A stretch of 64,000 nt of DNA from a virus: IMG/VR virus record IMGVR_UViG_3300027987_000212, positions 121,328 through 185,327 of that record. One strand, given 5' to 3'. This document shows positions 16,988 through 25,314 of this stretch, in pieces. The translations under genes and the position numbers were made by a program. How positions within the stretch are numbered: position 1 is the first letter of the stretch; the number at the start of each line of letters is the position of its first letter. Below the pieces are notes generated by a model. The model was not told the origin of the DNA. It did no database searches and was given only the letters and a program-made list of their open reading frames with translations.

Positions 16988-18106
16988 TCAGTACGCGTTG
17001 ATTTGCGGGAACCGCAAGCCTTGGTCGAGACGGTTGTTCGGCGTACCCAGCTGGTCTTCCTCCACCGGGACGAAGTTGCTGATGAGCGTCTGGCTGCCCG
17101 CATTCGGGTTGGCGTTGCCGGAGTACAGCTCGCACTTCACGACTGCCGCCACGTTGGCGATGCCCATGGCGATGTCTTCCCACGCCTGCCACGAGATGAG
17201 GTTCGCGACCTTGTCGATGTAGAACTTCGTGTTGTTCAGGATGTAGAACTTCGCGAAAAACTCTGGCTTCGTGATGCAGTAGATGTTGCCGGGGCGCAAG
17301 ATGTCCGTCTTGATGGTACGCACGTAGGCACGTCCCAAGATGGTGTTGTACTTGTACCCGTCGACCGTCGTTTCCGACTGCACACGGTCACCGAAGTCTT
17401 CGACGGTCCATTGCAACATGTCGTCGAAGTCGGGGTCGGAGATGAGCGTCGTTTCGGCGCGCAACCGACGACCATCGAGGCGCTTGTATATGTTCACGAA
17501 GTCGGGGCGCTGAACAGGCCACACCACTGCGGTGTCCGCGGTCTGGCTTCGCGCAAGCTCCCCCTTGAAGATGGAGTACTCCACCGTCGCACCGATGGTC
17601 GAAGCCGCCAATGCTGCGGCGGTACCGCCGTTGGCTTCCGTCTGCAGTGCTTGGCAGGCGGACTCCATGTGAATGGTGAACTCACGGTCTTCGATTTCAC
17701 CGATGTCCTTCACCGAGTTCTCCTCGATGATTTTGGTGATGGGCATCTCGTACGCGAGCAACTCTTGCTCGGTCTTCTGGAACATCTCCGAAGAGATGGT
17801 GAAGAAGCCAACAGCGAAACGTCGACCGCTGATGACACGTGCGGAGGGCTGACCTCGGAACGAAATCGACATCGCACGAGATTGTGGCTCCATGTCCACA
17901 ATCTTGATGAGAGTGTCGTGGTTCACGCTGCGCTGGCAATCAGCGCGGGTGACCTGCTGCGGGGGAATCAACTTCCTGGTGTACGCGACTTCGCGTAGAC
18001 GGTCTCGCACATAGCTACCACCGTACTCTGCGACCTTCTCTTTTCCCTCCGCTGTTGCCACCTTCTGGGTGAAGAGGTCGTTCAACATCTGTGCCGGAAC
18101 GCTCAT
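16988..18106 (-). CDS. Major capsid protein (probable, HK97-like)
   Basis: A 372-residue protein. It has the features of myovirus capsid proteins: an N-terminal helical arm, RREVAYT-like and PPQQVTRADCQRS segments, a long central helix (FTISSEMFQKTEQELLAYEM) with an acidic helix (EENSVKDIGEIEDREFTIHM), and a beta-rich C-terminus. Length, its own downstream terminator, and a decoration-like gene immediately upstream agree with this. It self-assembles to form the head shell. No other gene in the window fits this role better. Confidence 0.75.
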   Translation of the reverse strand: MSVPAQMLNDLFTQKVATAEGKEKVAEYGGSYVRDRLREVAYTRKLIPPQQVTRADCQRSVNHDTLIKIVDMEPQSRAMSISFRGQPSARVISGRRFAVGFFTISSEMFQKTEQELLAYEMPITKIIEENSVKDIGEIEDREFTIHMESACQALQTEANGGTAAALAASTIGATVEYSIFKGELARSQTADTAVVWPVQRPDFVNIYKRLDGRRLRAETTLISDPDFDDMLQWTVEDFGDRVQSETTVDGYKYNTILGRAYVRTIKTDILRPGNIYCITKPEFFAKFYILNNTKFYIDKVANLISWQAWEDIAMGIANVAAVVKCELYSGNANPNAGSQTLISNFVPVEEDQLGTPNNRLDQGLRFPQINAY

Positions 18107-18142
18107 GATTCTGGGTGTCCTTTCTCTCTTCTACCCGTGGGG

Positions 18143-18664
18143 TCAGATACTGCTGGCCAAACGGAAGCGAAGCTTGCCGCCGTTCACAGCCGGCAACCTG
18201 GTGACGCGTGCAACGATGGGTTCACCGTCGCCGACAACTGCGCCGACGAGGCCAATCTTCACGAGCCCGCTGATTGTGATGGAAGCGACCTTGAGTGGCT
18301 GCCCCGTGAAAGTGATGGCAGCGCCACCGCTGACGACGGCCGTAGCATCGAAGATGCGCGTGTCGGCCTCGAGGAAGCCTTGCCAGATGAGTGGGACGGC
18401 TTTTCTGGACATGGCCTGGATGTCCGAACGACCCTGCTCCGCGTAGACCGGGTAGGACGTCTGCGTAGCAACATTGCCTGCGCCACTACGGTCGCAAGCA
18501 ACAGCTGCCTTGTAGCTGTTGTCGATAATCATCCACTCGCCATCGACGAGAGGGTTGGCCCCGTTGGGGTCGGCCAGCGTCGGGTCGGCCAAAGAGAAGT
18601 CGCGACGCTGAGTGGCCAAAAGGTCACTGAACGGCTCGAAGTTGACGCGCTGAACTGTGCTCAT
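18143..18664 (-). CDS. Putative head decoration protein
   Basis: A 173-residue protein, beta-rich in its second half (AAITFTGQPLKVASITISGLVKI in outline), with a short helical N-terminus. It lies 36 bases before the capsid gene, where head decoration or stabilisation proteins are often encoded. The assignment rests on position and fold impression only. Confidence 0.5.
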   Translation of the reverse strand: MSTVQRVNFEPFSDLLATQRRDFSLADPTLADPNGANPLVDGEWMIIDNSYKAAVACDRSGAGNVATQTSYPVYAEQGRSDIQAMSRKAVPLIWQGFLEADTRIFDATAVVSGGAAITFTGQPLKVASITISGLVKIGLVGAVVGDGEPIVARVTRLPAVNGGKLRFRLASSI

Positions 18665-18694
18665 GTTCCTTGTTCCTCCTGCTGTTGCTGCTGG

Positions 18695-19051
18695 TTAGCT
18701 ACCAACGTTCCCTATCAGATACGCGGTGAGCTGGTCAGCTACCGCCCCACCAGGGACACCAGACTGTGATGCAAACGGGAAGCTAGGTCCCATCATATCA
18801 ACAGCCCGAGTGATTTCTCCAAGTTTGCCGGCCTGCGCTTCCTTGCGCAGGTCCATTACGAGGGTGTCCAAGTCTTGGTCCACGTTCACACCTCGCGCGT
18901 GCATTGCCTGTGCGACTTTCACGCACTCACGCTCTTCATGCAGGTCTGCCAGCTCTGCAGCCAGCTTGTCTCGCTCCTCTGTGAGCAGCAAAACAGTCTG
19001 CTGCGCTTCTCGCAACACCCTGGCAACCTTCGTACTCGACAACTTCTCCAT
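18695..19051 (-). CDS. Hypothetical helical protein in head operon
   Basis: A 118-residue protein. Residues 1-85 are a continuous charged helix likely to form a coiled coil (REAQQTVLLLTEERDKLAAE), with KVAR and KVAQ motifs. The end is Gly/Pro-rich. Small coiled-coil proteins next to the capsid gene are often scaffold or core components. Confidence 0.55.
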   Translation of the reverse strand: MEKLSSTKVARVLREAQQTVLLLTEERDKLAAELADLHEERECVKVAQAMHARGVNVDQDLDTLVMDLRKEAQAGKLGEITRAVDMMGPSFPFASQSGVPGGAVADQLTAYLIGNVGS

Positions 19052-19086
19052 TTTGGGTACCTCTCAAGTGAACGGAGGCGCAAGCC

Positions 19087-20355
19087 TCACATGGAGCTTG
19101 CGGTGAATCCGGACGCTTGCTGCGGAGTGGCCGGGGCCATCCCCTGCCCGTCCTTCTCCTTGGCCTTCTTCATTTCCTTGGGGTCCGCGCAGGCGGCGGC
19201 CTTCACCAAGCTCGAGAGCAGCACGCGAGCTGCGGCGGTCTTGATGCCCCCCTGCTGCATACTGGCAATCTTCGCGCCCGCTTCGCCCGTACGGTCGAAG
19301 ACACGCTCGAGCGTCTTGTCCGTTGCAGCGGTCTGCGCGTTCTCGCTCAACAGCTGGTCGACATCCTTCTTCGGGTCTGCCTTGGCGTCCCGCTTGGTGA
19401 AATCGATGGCAGCCTGGTTCGACGCGACCATCTGCTCTTGCGAGCTGACGTCACTCGGAACGGCCGGCACGTTCTCCTCTGAGGCGGAAGCCCCTTCAGG
19501 AGGACCGTTGGGAACAGTGCCTGCCGAAATCTGTGCGGGGTTGATAGCATCCTCGGCGACCTTCTGCCGCTGACGAATCTCGGCGACCGTCACGCCAGCG
19601 CCGCCCGCTGCCGCTTGCTTACCCAACATCTGTTGCAGACGTACGGTGTTGTTGTGTAGCTGCGCAACCTTCTGGTTGGCGATGGGCTCGACCGGTTGCT
19701 CTGGGTGCTGCATCGCGGCATTGTCTGGGAGAGTACCCAGAGCAGCCGTCGAAGTCGTCTTTGGCTGCTGATTGGCGCCGGAGGCTTGCCCGCCCTCCCC
19801 TGTGTCGATGTTCGGCTCCGACGCCGTGGCAGCCGACGCCGGCAATGCGTTGGGCCCCGTAGACTCCTCGGCATCTTTCTCGAACTCGCCGGCAAGGTAC
19901 GCCAACGCGCTAGCCAACTTTGCTGCCTGCTCCGTCGGTATGTGGGTGGATGCGTTTGCAACCTTGGTCTGAGGCGCCACACCGAGCTGCATGTCTGCCT
20001 CGATACCGGCGGCCACACGTTGCATCGTGCCGGCCATCGCCGCTTTGACCAGGTCGTTCAGTTCTGGACGTCCAAGTGTACTCATGTTGACCTTCGCTGT
20101 TTTTGCGGGGAGAAGTGCTAGGCCTCCATTGGGGCCGGTCTTTGCGCTGGTGCCCGTATCGGGCGTCGGAGGACGCGCGGTGTTCACGCGCGAGTAGGTG
20201 GTGCGGGGCGACAGCCCCTTGGGCCCCGTCTGCCCCGGGGCTGTCTTGTTCTCGACAGCCGGCGGGGGCAGAGGGGTAATAGCGGCTTGACCTTTCAGGC
20301 CATCCGGAGCTGCGGAGCCTACAGCCTCCGCAAGTTTGTGCCCAGCCGCCACCAT
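19087..20355 (-). CDS. Putative scaffold/prohead core protein
   Basis: A 422-residue, low-complexity Ala/Gln/Pro/Thr-rich protein with short helices separated by disordered linkers. The K-(T/V/L/I)-A motif occurs at least seven times (for example KTAK, KVAN, KVAQ, KVAE, KIAS, KTAA). No enzyme motif is present. Together with the gene at 20363 it forms a pair of charged, repetitive proteins upstream of the capsid gene, the usual place for scaffold or internal core proteins that are proteolysed during maturation. Confidence 0.5.
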   Translation of the reverse strand: MVAAGHKLAEAVGSAAPDGLKGQAAITPLPPPAVENKTAPGQTGPKGLSPRTTYSRVNTARPPTPDTGTSAKTGPNGGLALLPAKTAKVNMSTLGRPELNDLVKAAMAGTMQRVAAGIEADMQLGVAPQTKVANASTHIPTEQAAKLASALAYLAGEFEKDAEESTGPNALPASAATASEPNIDTGEGGQASGANQQPKTTSTAALGTLPDNAAMQHPEQPVEPIANQKVAQLHNNTVRLQQMLGKQAAAGGAGVTVAEIRQRQKVAEDAINPAQISAGTVPNGPPEGASASEENVPAVPSDVSSQEQMVASNQAAIDFTKRDAKADPKKDVDQLLSENAQTAATDKTLERVFDRTGEAGAKIASMQQGGIKTAAARVLLSSLVKAAACADPKEMKKAKEKDGQGMAPATPQQASGFTASSM

Positions 20356-20362
20356 GATACCG

Positions 20363-21043
20363 TCAGTCCCACTTTACGGGGTAGCCCGCAGCCTCCAGGT
20401 ACTCGAGAGCACGAACGTGCACGGCATCATCCAAGTTCGTGGTGGAGGCAGTCTTGCTCTCCTGCCCCTCCAACGACCCCAACGTCGCCACTGCCTGTGT
20501 GCGCGCGATGGCAACATCCACGTCGACACCCGCCTCCTTGGCGATGTTCGGCACTTGCGCAAGTGCCAGGCGGTCGACAGCCGAAAAGCCGGCAACCTTG
20601 GTTTGCGTCGTGGTGGTTTGCGTCGCAGACTGAGCCTGCTTCACCCGCGCGACGGTGTCGGTCGCCGAAGCTCCGAGAGCCCCCGCACCGGCTTCCTTCT
20701 GCAGCGTCTGAATGAAGGATGCAGCCATGGTCTGCCCGAGCTCATGCGCCCAAGCCGCCTCTGCCTGCTTCTCCTGCTGTCGAGTGAACTCGAGCGCGGC
20801 CGCAGCCTTGGTGGCTTCCTCTTCCTTGGCTTCCTCTTCCTTCTTCTTTTTCTTCTCTTCGTCCTCTTCAGCGGCTTCGCCGGGAGGCATGTCCCCCGCC
20901 AACTTGGTGCCGTAGACGTTGAACCAAAGCTCGCCGATGGCATCTTCGGGCATCGTACTCAAGTCGACACCCTGCTCCGTGGCAAGCTTCGCGAAAAGGG
21001 AAATCTGGGCTTCCTTCTCGAGTTCTTCAGCGGTCCTATTCAT
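20363..21043 (-). CDS. Putative prohead core protein, acidic/lysine coil
   Basis: A 226-residue protein. The centre is a highly charged helix (EEDEEKKKKKEEEAKEEE), flanked by Ala-rich helices. KLAT, KLAG, KVAG and KTAS motifs appear at intervals. It ends eight bases before the start of the gene at 20355. A scaffold or core role is inferred from composition and location. Confidence 0.5.
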   Translation of the reverse strand: MNRTAEELEKEAQISLFAKLATEQGVDLSTMPEDAIGELWFNVYGTKLAGDMPPGEAAEEDEEKKKKKEEEAKEEEATKAAAALEFTRQQEKQAEAAWAHELGQTMAASFIQTLQKEAGAGALGASATDTVARVKQAQSATQTTTTQTKVAGFSAVDRLALAQVPNIAKEAGVDVDVAIARTQAVATLGSLEGQESKTASTTNLDDAVHVRALEYLEAAGYPVKWD

Positions 21044-21104
21044 GATGGTCTCCTACGTCTTTGTGAATCACGCTGTCTTCGAGGGGGTACCCTCTCCGCG
21101 TTGG

Positions 21105-22742
21105 CTACTGCCAGTCCGTAACTTGAGCACCCCTACCGCATTCGTCCAAGAATGCACGATGAAAGTACGTCGCACTCAGCGGGGTGAACAGGGCTTCTAC
21201 TGGTACCGTGGCAAGCTTGATGCAGCTCGGCTCCTTGACTCTCGAAGAGTCCAGTAAGTCTGGGGCGTGAGCTACTAGTTCCATGAGGCCTGCGCGGTAC
21301 CCGTTGTACGCAGCCCCAATCTTACGCATCAGGTCACTGTGAAGGGAAGCACTTACCCCCTCCACTGGCTCAGGTGTCTTCCCTAGCACCAGCACACGCT
21401 GCTCGATGAAGGGCCCAAAGCCACTGCGTCCAGACAAGAAAGGCAGCAATAGCGGCAGTAATGTAGACAAGAAACCTTCAGGCCTGAGCGACATGTCCTG
21501 CACTTCATCGCACCGCGGGAACACCTGGTTACCCTCCGCAAACTCATCGGCAAGCCCACCAGCACCTGCATGCATGAGAAGCATGTGCTGAAACTCCTTG
21601 GGGCGCAGGACAATGCCCAGCGCGGTAAGGGTAGCCAGCGACTGCGGAAGAGGCAGCCCCGCCAAGTCCGCAAGCAAGTCTGGCGGTAAGTCCCGCTCTT
21701 GTCGAGTCAACAATGGCACCGCTTTGCCTGCCAGATTACTGGGCAAGTTGTCCTTGTCTATGGAACCCCGCTTGGACCCAGCCTGCTTCCCGAATTCTCC
21801 AGTAAGAATGCGCTCAAACGTACTGGGCGCAGAAGCAGTCTTCGTGCCCTCCACCGACGCTGTCTCCAAGGTCGACGTACGTAGTGGCCACGAGCCCTTA
21901 CCGCTGAAGATGAGTAGCATCTGCTTCGCCGTGCGGTCAGCACCGATAAAGACGTAGCTGATATCGAAGAACCTCGGGTAGTCGTTGAAGACGAACACTT
22001 TCCTGCCATCAGGCAGGATGACGTTCATCATCTTCAGGGCATGCTCACAGTAGTCTTTGCGCGTGATGGACACGCCACGAATAGGCTTCCGCTTGTGTAC
22101 CTCGAGTACAGCCATGCCCGGGTGGGCATGCCGCTTCGGGTCAAACGTCGCCTGCGCGGCACGGTACCGGTCCCAGTCTAAGCAGATGGAGCAAGTATCG
22201 AACGGAACCTTCGCGCCCATACTAACGTCGGGGAATCCGCCAGCCTGTATCTTGTCCCAAACCCCCGTACCCCCAAACTGCTGACACTTGTCGTAGTCAA
22301 GACGCGTAACCAGCTCCGCCCGCCGCATATGCGGGTTCCACGTTGCCAGTTCCACTTCCCCAAAAGCCTGGGCTGAGTCCTTGTTCTTGTGATGCGCGTA
22401 GGGGTGCGCTCCGTAGAACGTGGGAAACCCGTACGGCCACGACTCAGCAAGTACCTTGTCGTGAGCAGGTACGTTGGTCCACTCACTGGGGCGATGGACG
22501 AGGGCTGCCTCGGGAAACGCGTCGCCATTGACGTTCGACCCGAAGTACTCACTCGCCCCGAGTGCATTGACCAGGACGTACTGCGACTCCTTGCGTGGCC
22601 GCAATCCCTGAATGTACGTCGCCACCTCAGGCATGAGGCCGACAGAAGCCGTCTTCTCGAAGTACTTGTCGGCATGCCCAAAAAGCGGAACGACGACCTT
22701 ACCGGCCTCACCCTCGTGGCGATAGTAGCTGTACTTGAGCAT
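21105..22742 (-). CDS. Prohead maturation protease candidate with zinc knuckle
   Basis: A 545-residue protein. Residues 60-275 are the conserved-looking part: SNVNGDAFP, FYGAHPYAHHKNKD (His113), then GGFPDVSMGAKVPFDTCSIC with Ser174 and Cys184/187, YCEH (Cys232/His234) and FFDISYVFIGADRTA. The His ... Ser layout and the position between terminase and capsid suit a head maturation serine protease, and CxxC ... CxxH could bind zinc. I recall this block from large phage genomes but cannot confirm catalysis. The C-terminal half is helical and unlike anything I know. Confidence 0.45.
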   Translation of the reverse strand: MLKYSYYRHEGEAGKVVVPLFGHADKYFEKTASVGLMPEVATYIQGLRPRKESQYVLVNALGASEYFGSNVNGDAFPEAALVHRPSEWTNVPAHDKVLAESWPYGFPTFYGAHPYAHHKNKDSAQAFGEVELATWNPHMRRAELVTRLDYDKCQQFGGTGVWDKIQAGGFPDVSMGAKVPFDTCSICLDWDRYRAAQATFDPKRHAHPGMAVLEVHKRKPIRGVSITRKDYCEHALKMMNVILPDGRKVFVFNDYPRFFDISYVFIGADRTAKQMLLIFSGKGSWPLRTSTLETASVEGTKTASAPSTFERILTGEFGKQAGSKRGSIDKDNLPSNLAGKAVPLLTRQERDLPPDLLADLAGLPLPQSLATLTALGIVLRPKEFQHMLLMHAGAGGLADEFAEGNQVFPRCDEVQDMSLRPEGFLSTLLPLLLPFLSGRSGFGPFIEQRVLVLGKTPEPVEGVSASLHSDLMRKIGAAYNGYRAGLMELVAHAPDLLDSSRVKEPSCIKLATVPVEALFTPLSATYFHRAFLDECGRGAQVTDWQ

Positions 22743-22745
22743 GTA

Positions 22746-23303
22746 CTACGCCGTCTGCTGGGCAGCTCGAGCGCGGCGCTGCTCCTCCTCGAACCCTTGT
22801 TGCCGTCGAGCTTCTTGCATCTGACTGTTGAGGCCGTACTGCACACCCGCACCCATCGCACGTTGGATGTCAGGAACCAGCGACATGTTGCCCCGAGTCA
22901 GCCCCGCGTGCTCCTTAGCCAAGTTCACCAAGGTGCCCCCGACATTGCTTGGGTTCTCTCCCATCATCCGCATGAAGTGCGCTGCGACCAGCGGCTGCGC
23001 TGCGAATTCAGGTGCCATGCTTCTCAGCGCAGTAAAGCGTCGGTTGAACGTTCGAGGGTCCTCTTGTTGGTACTCTCGAAGCCCTGGGTCCGCCTCCATC
23101 ATGCTCGAAAAGTCTCGCCGCTTGGTCAGTGCTTGGTAGGCCTTCCCCGTGGCTGCAACGAGGCCAGTCGCTGCAATGCTGCCCCCGACGGACACCGCAA
23201 CACCGGGTATGGCTGCCTTGGCTGCGGGCCAGAACGAGGCTGTCTTTGGGGAGGCCAGTTTGACCTCCCCGTACGTCTCCAAGTACTCATCGAGTGGGTT
23301 CAT
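22746..23303 (-). CDS. Internal virion protein candidate with targeting-like N-terminus
   Basis: A 185-residue protein. Its first residues, MNPLDEYLETYGEVKLASP, match the pattern of the protein at 11485 (LD-x-(Y/F)-LE-x-x-YG-x-x-KLA). A glycine-rich hydrophobic stretch follows (GVAVSVGGSIAATGLVAATG), then charged helices. I infer a protein packaged in the head through an N-terminal signal, as T4 internal proteins are. It overlaps its upstream neighbour by four bases. Confidence 0.55.
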   Translation of the reverse strand: MNPLDEYLETYGEVKLASPKTASFWPAAKAAIPGVAVSVGGSIAATGLVAATGKAYQALTKRRDFSSMMEADPGLREYQQEDPRTFNRRFTALRSMAPEFAAQPLVAAHFMRMMGENPSNVGGTLVNLAKEHAGLTRGNMSLVPDIQRAMGAGVQYGLNSQMQEARRQQGFEEEQRRARAAQQTA

Positions 23304-24568
23304 ACGGGAAAGCCCTGCTGGTAGCTGTACTGCCGAATCATGTTCTGGTGGGTGTAAGGCACCCGGCTCAGGACGAAGTTCTTCGCCCCTTGTACCATCG
23401 GATTGTACTTGGCGCGCTGGTAGGCGTCCTCGAGCGCAATACCGCCAGCGATGTGCGGCGCGTACTTCACCGCCCCGCCCAAGACGTTCCCCGCACGCTC
23501 CGCGGCTTGGACGCTACCTCCCGCCGCCTCCACCATTTCACGCGTGAACGCATTGACGGGGCGCGACGCTTTCGCGGTAGCTTGCGTCACACCCCGAACC
23601 GCTTTTGGGATTTTGCCCAAGATTCCGCCAATCTCTGACGCGGAGCTTGCCTCCTTCAAGAAGGTCTCGACTTGGCCCAGAGCCGTCTCGACGTCCTCCA
23701 TGACCTGCCGCGTTGCCGCCAACTTGTTCAGCGTCTCGCACCACGTCGAGAACGTCCGCACCAACGGGTGCGCCGCGTTGACGGGCGTCGCCGCAACCTT
23801 CACCGCGAGGGACTCGACGAGCTCCTCTCGAGAGGGGAACACCCCGGAAGTCACCAAGGCGGGAGTCAACATCGTGAAAGCAGCCTTGATGAACTCCGGC
23901 TGCGCCCCAGCGCCCGCCCCCCAGGCTGCGACGATGTGCGACAACGGGACACCCGCCAAGGCTGCCTGCTTCGTTCGCTCGAGTAGCTCCCCACCCAGCA
24001 TCTGCAGCTGCGTTTCCCCCAAGCTCATCTCGGCCAAGGCCTCCTCGTACAAACTGGCAAGCTTGCTCCGAGCCTCGAGCGCGGGGGCCAGTGGTTCTGC
24101 GAAAGGCATTGGGGAGGGGGTAGCCTGGAAGAGTTCGGCCAGCTTGACCTCGTCCAGACCCATCCGCGCCTCATTGGCCGCCGCAGCCTTCGCGAAGTCG
24201 GGCGGGGGAGCCTGGTAGTCCCCGCTGCCGGTGTCGAACACAGACCCACCCCCACCGTCGTTCAAATCCTGAAGGATGGCCGCGGGGTCTGCCGGGCCGC
24301 CGACGAACTCCACGAACTTGTGCGACGCGCCCACCTTGCTGAACTCAGTCTGGTAGGCAGCATGGTTCGTGAACTCGACTACACGCCGTACTTGTTCCGG
24401 AGACAAGCCAGCAGTCTTCACCGTGCTTACTACAGCCTCAGTCAACGTACTACACTGCCCACGATGGTAGAGTGCCGCAGCATACTTCCCCAGCGTCTCC
24501 AGTTCTGCGCCTGTCTTGTTGCGCGCGGCCTTCTGCTGCACCAGCATTGACGTGGGAAGGTCATTCAT
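23300..24568 (-). CDS. Large Ala-rich head-operon protein, unknown
   Basis: A 422-residue protein from the ATG at 24568 (an upstream TTG at 24592 is also possible). It is mostly helical with many KTA/KLA/KVA motifs (KTAG, KLAE, KLAS, KVAA) and a hydrophobic glycine-rich stretch near residue 380 (GNVLGGAVKYAPHIAGGIAL). It takes the place between terminase and protease where a portal would be expected but shows no portal features that I recognise. Probably an internal virion protein. Confidence 0.5.
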   Translation of the reverse strand: MNDLPTSMLVQQKAARNKTGAELETLGKYAAALYHRGQCSTLTEAVVSTVKTAGLSPEQVRRVVEFTNHAAYQTEFSKVGASHKFVEFVGGPADPAAILQDLNDGGGGSVFDTGSGDYQAPPPDFAKAAAANEARMGLDEVKLAELFQATPSPMPFAEPLAPALEARSKLASLYEEALAEMSLGETQLQMLGGELLERTKQAALAGVPLSHIVAAWGAGAGAQPEFIKAAFTMLTPALVTSGVFPSREELVESLAVKVAATPVNAAHPLVRTFSTWCETLNKLAATRQVMEDVETALGQVETFLKEASSASEIGGILGKIPKAVRGVTQATAKASRPVNAFTREMVEAAGGSVQAAERAGNVLGGAVKYAPHIAGGIALEDAYQRAKYNPMVQGAKNFVLSRVPYTHQNMIRQYSYQQGFPV

Positions 24569-24612
24569 AGCAAGTAGCGTACACCCACCCAATCTCCAAG
24601 GGAAGTAATCGA

Positions 24613-25314
24613 GTGACGGAACCCAGCGAACTCGTTAGCACCCAAGAAGCGGCGCAACTCCTAGACCTTGCGCCGCGCTCTGTGCGCGACCTGGTAGCAA
24701 AAGGCTACCTACGGCCGACTGCAGCCGGCACTCACTACAAGTTCCGAAAGAGCGACGTATTGCTGCTCGCGGCCATGCGCCAGCAAGGTACCGACTTACC
24801 CTCTGTCGCACTGATGGCAGCACACTCCGCCGCACGTATTGCCCAGCTCGAGCGACAACTTCACTACCTCTCCGTAGTGCTCCAAGTCGACATCCCTAGT
24901 GCGGACCTAGCCGCCGATGCCGTCAAATCGCGCCACATCAAAGCACAGGACACTGTAGGCAGGAGGCAGCACACTACTGAAGAGGTGTTCGAGTGGGCTC
25001 GGTTCTTCTACGCGGTTGGGGAGGAGTACTTCGACGCCATACTTCAGCATGTAGGAGACACAGAACCTTGGCAGTTACTCCTGAAGACAGCTAACCACCT
25101 CATGACCTGCTGCACCCCCAAGCTGGTAGCCAAGGACACTGAAGCCCGGGCAGCCTTTCAGTATCTCGATGCTGCCCGGCGCAACCTGTACCATGCAGCT
25201 TACTTCTACGTGCGGCGCTCCTACGGCGCAAGGGCGTCTAACGCGCTATTCCCGCACGCTACTGGTAACATCAACGCCGAGTTATCCGCGTTAGCCAACG
25301 CCATTCATGCCTAG
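24613..25314 (+). CDS. MerR/excisionase-type HTH regulator
   Basis: A 233-residue protein. Residues 8-60 (STQEAAQLLDLAPRSVRDLV, then KGYLRP and HYKFRKSDVL) are a typical winged HTH of the MerR/HTH_17 type. The remainder is helical with a possible dimerisation coil (residues 75-95) and no recognised ligand domain. It begins with GTG after GGGAAG. It is on the plus strand inside the minus-strand morphogenesis block, divergent from 24568 and overlapping the terminase stop by four bases, so it could control the head operon promoter region between 24568 and 24613. Confidence 0.65.
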   Translation: MTEPSELVSTQEAAQLLDLAPRSVRDLVAKGYLRPTAAGTHYKFRKSDVLLLAAMRQQGTDLPSVALMAAHSAARIAQLERQLHYLSVVLQVDIPSADLAADAVKSRHIKAQDTVGRRQHTTEEVFEWARFFYAVGEEYFDAILQHVGDTEPWQLLLKTANHLMTCCTPKLVAKDTEARAAFQYLDAARRNLYHAAYFYVRRSYGARASNALFPHATGNINAELSALANAIHA

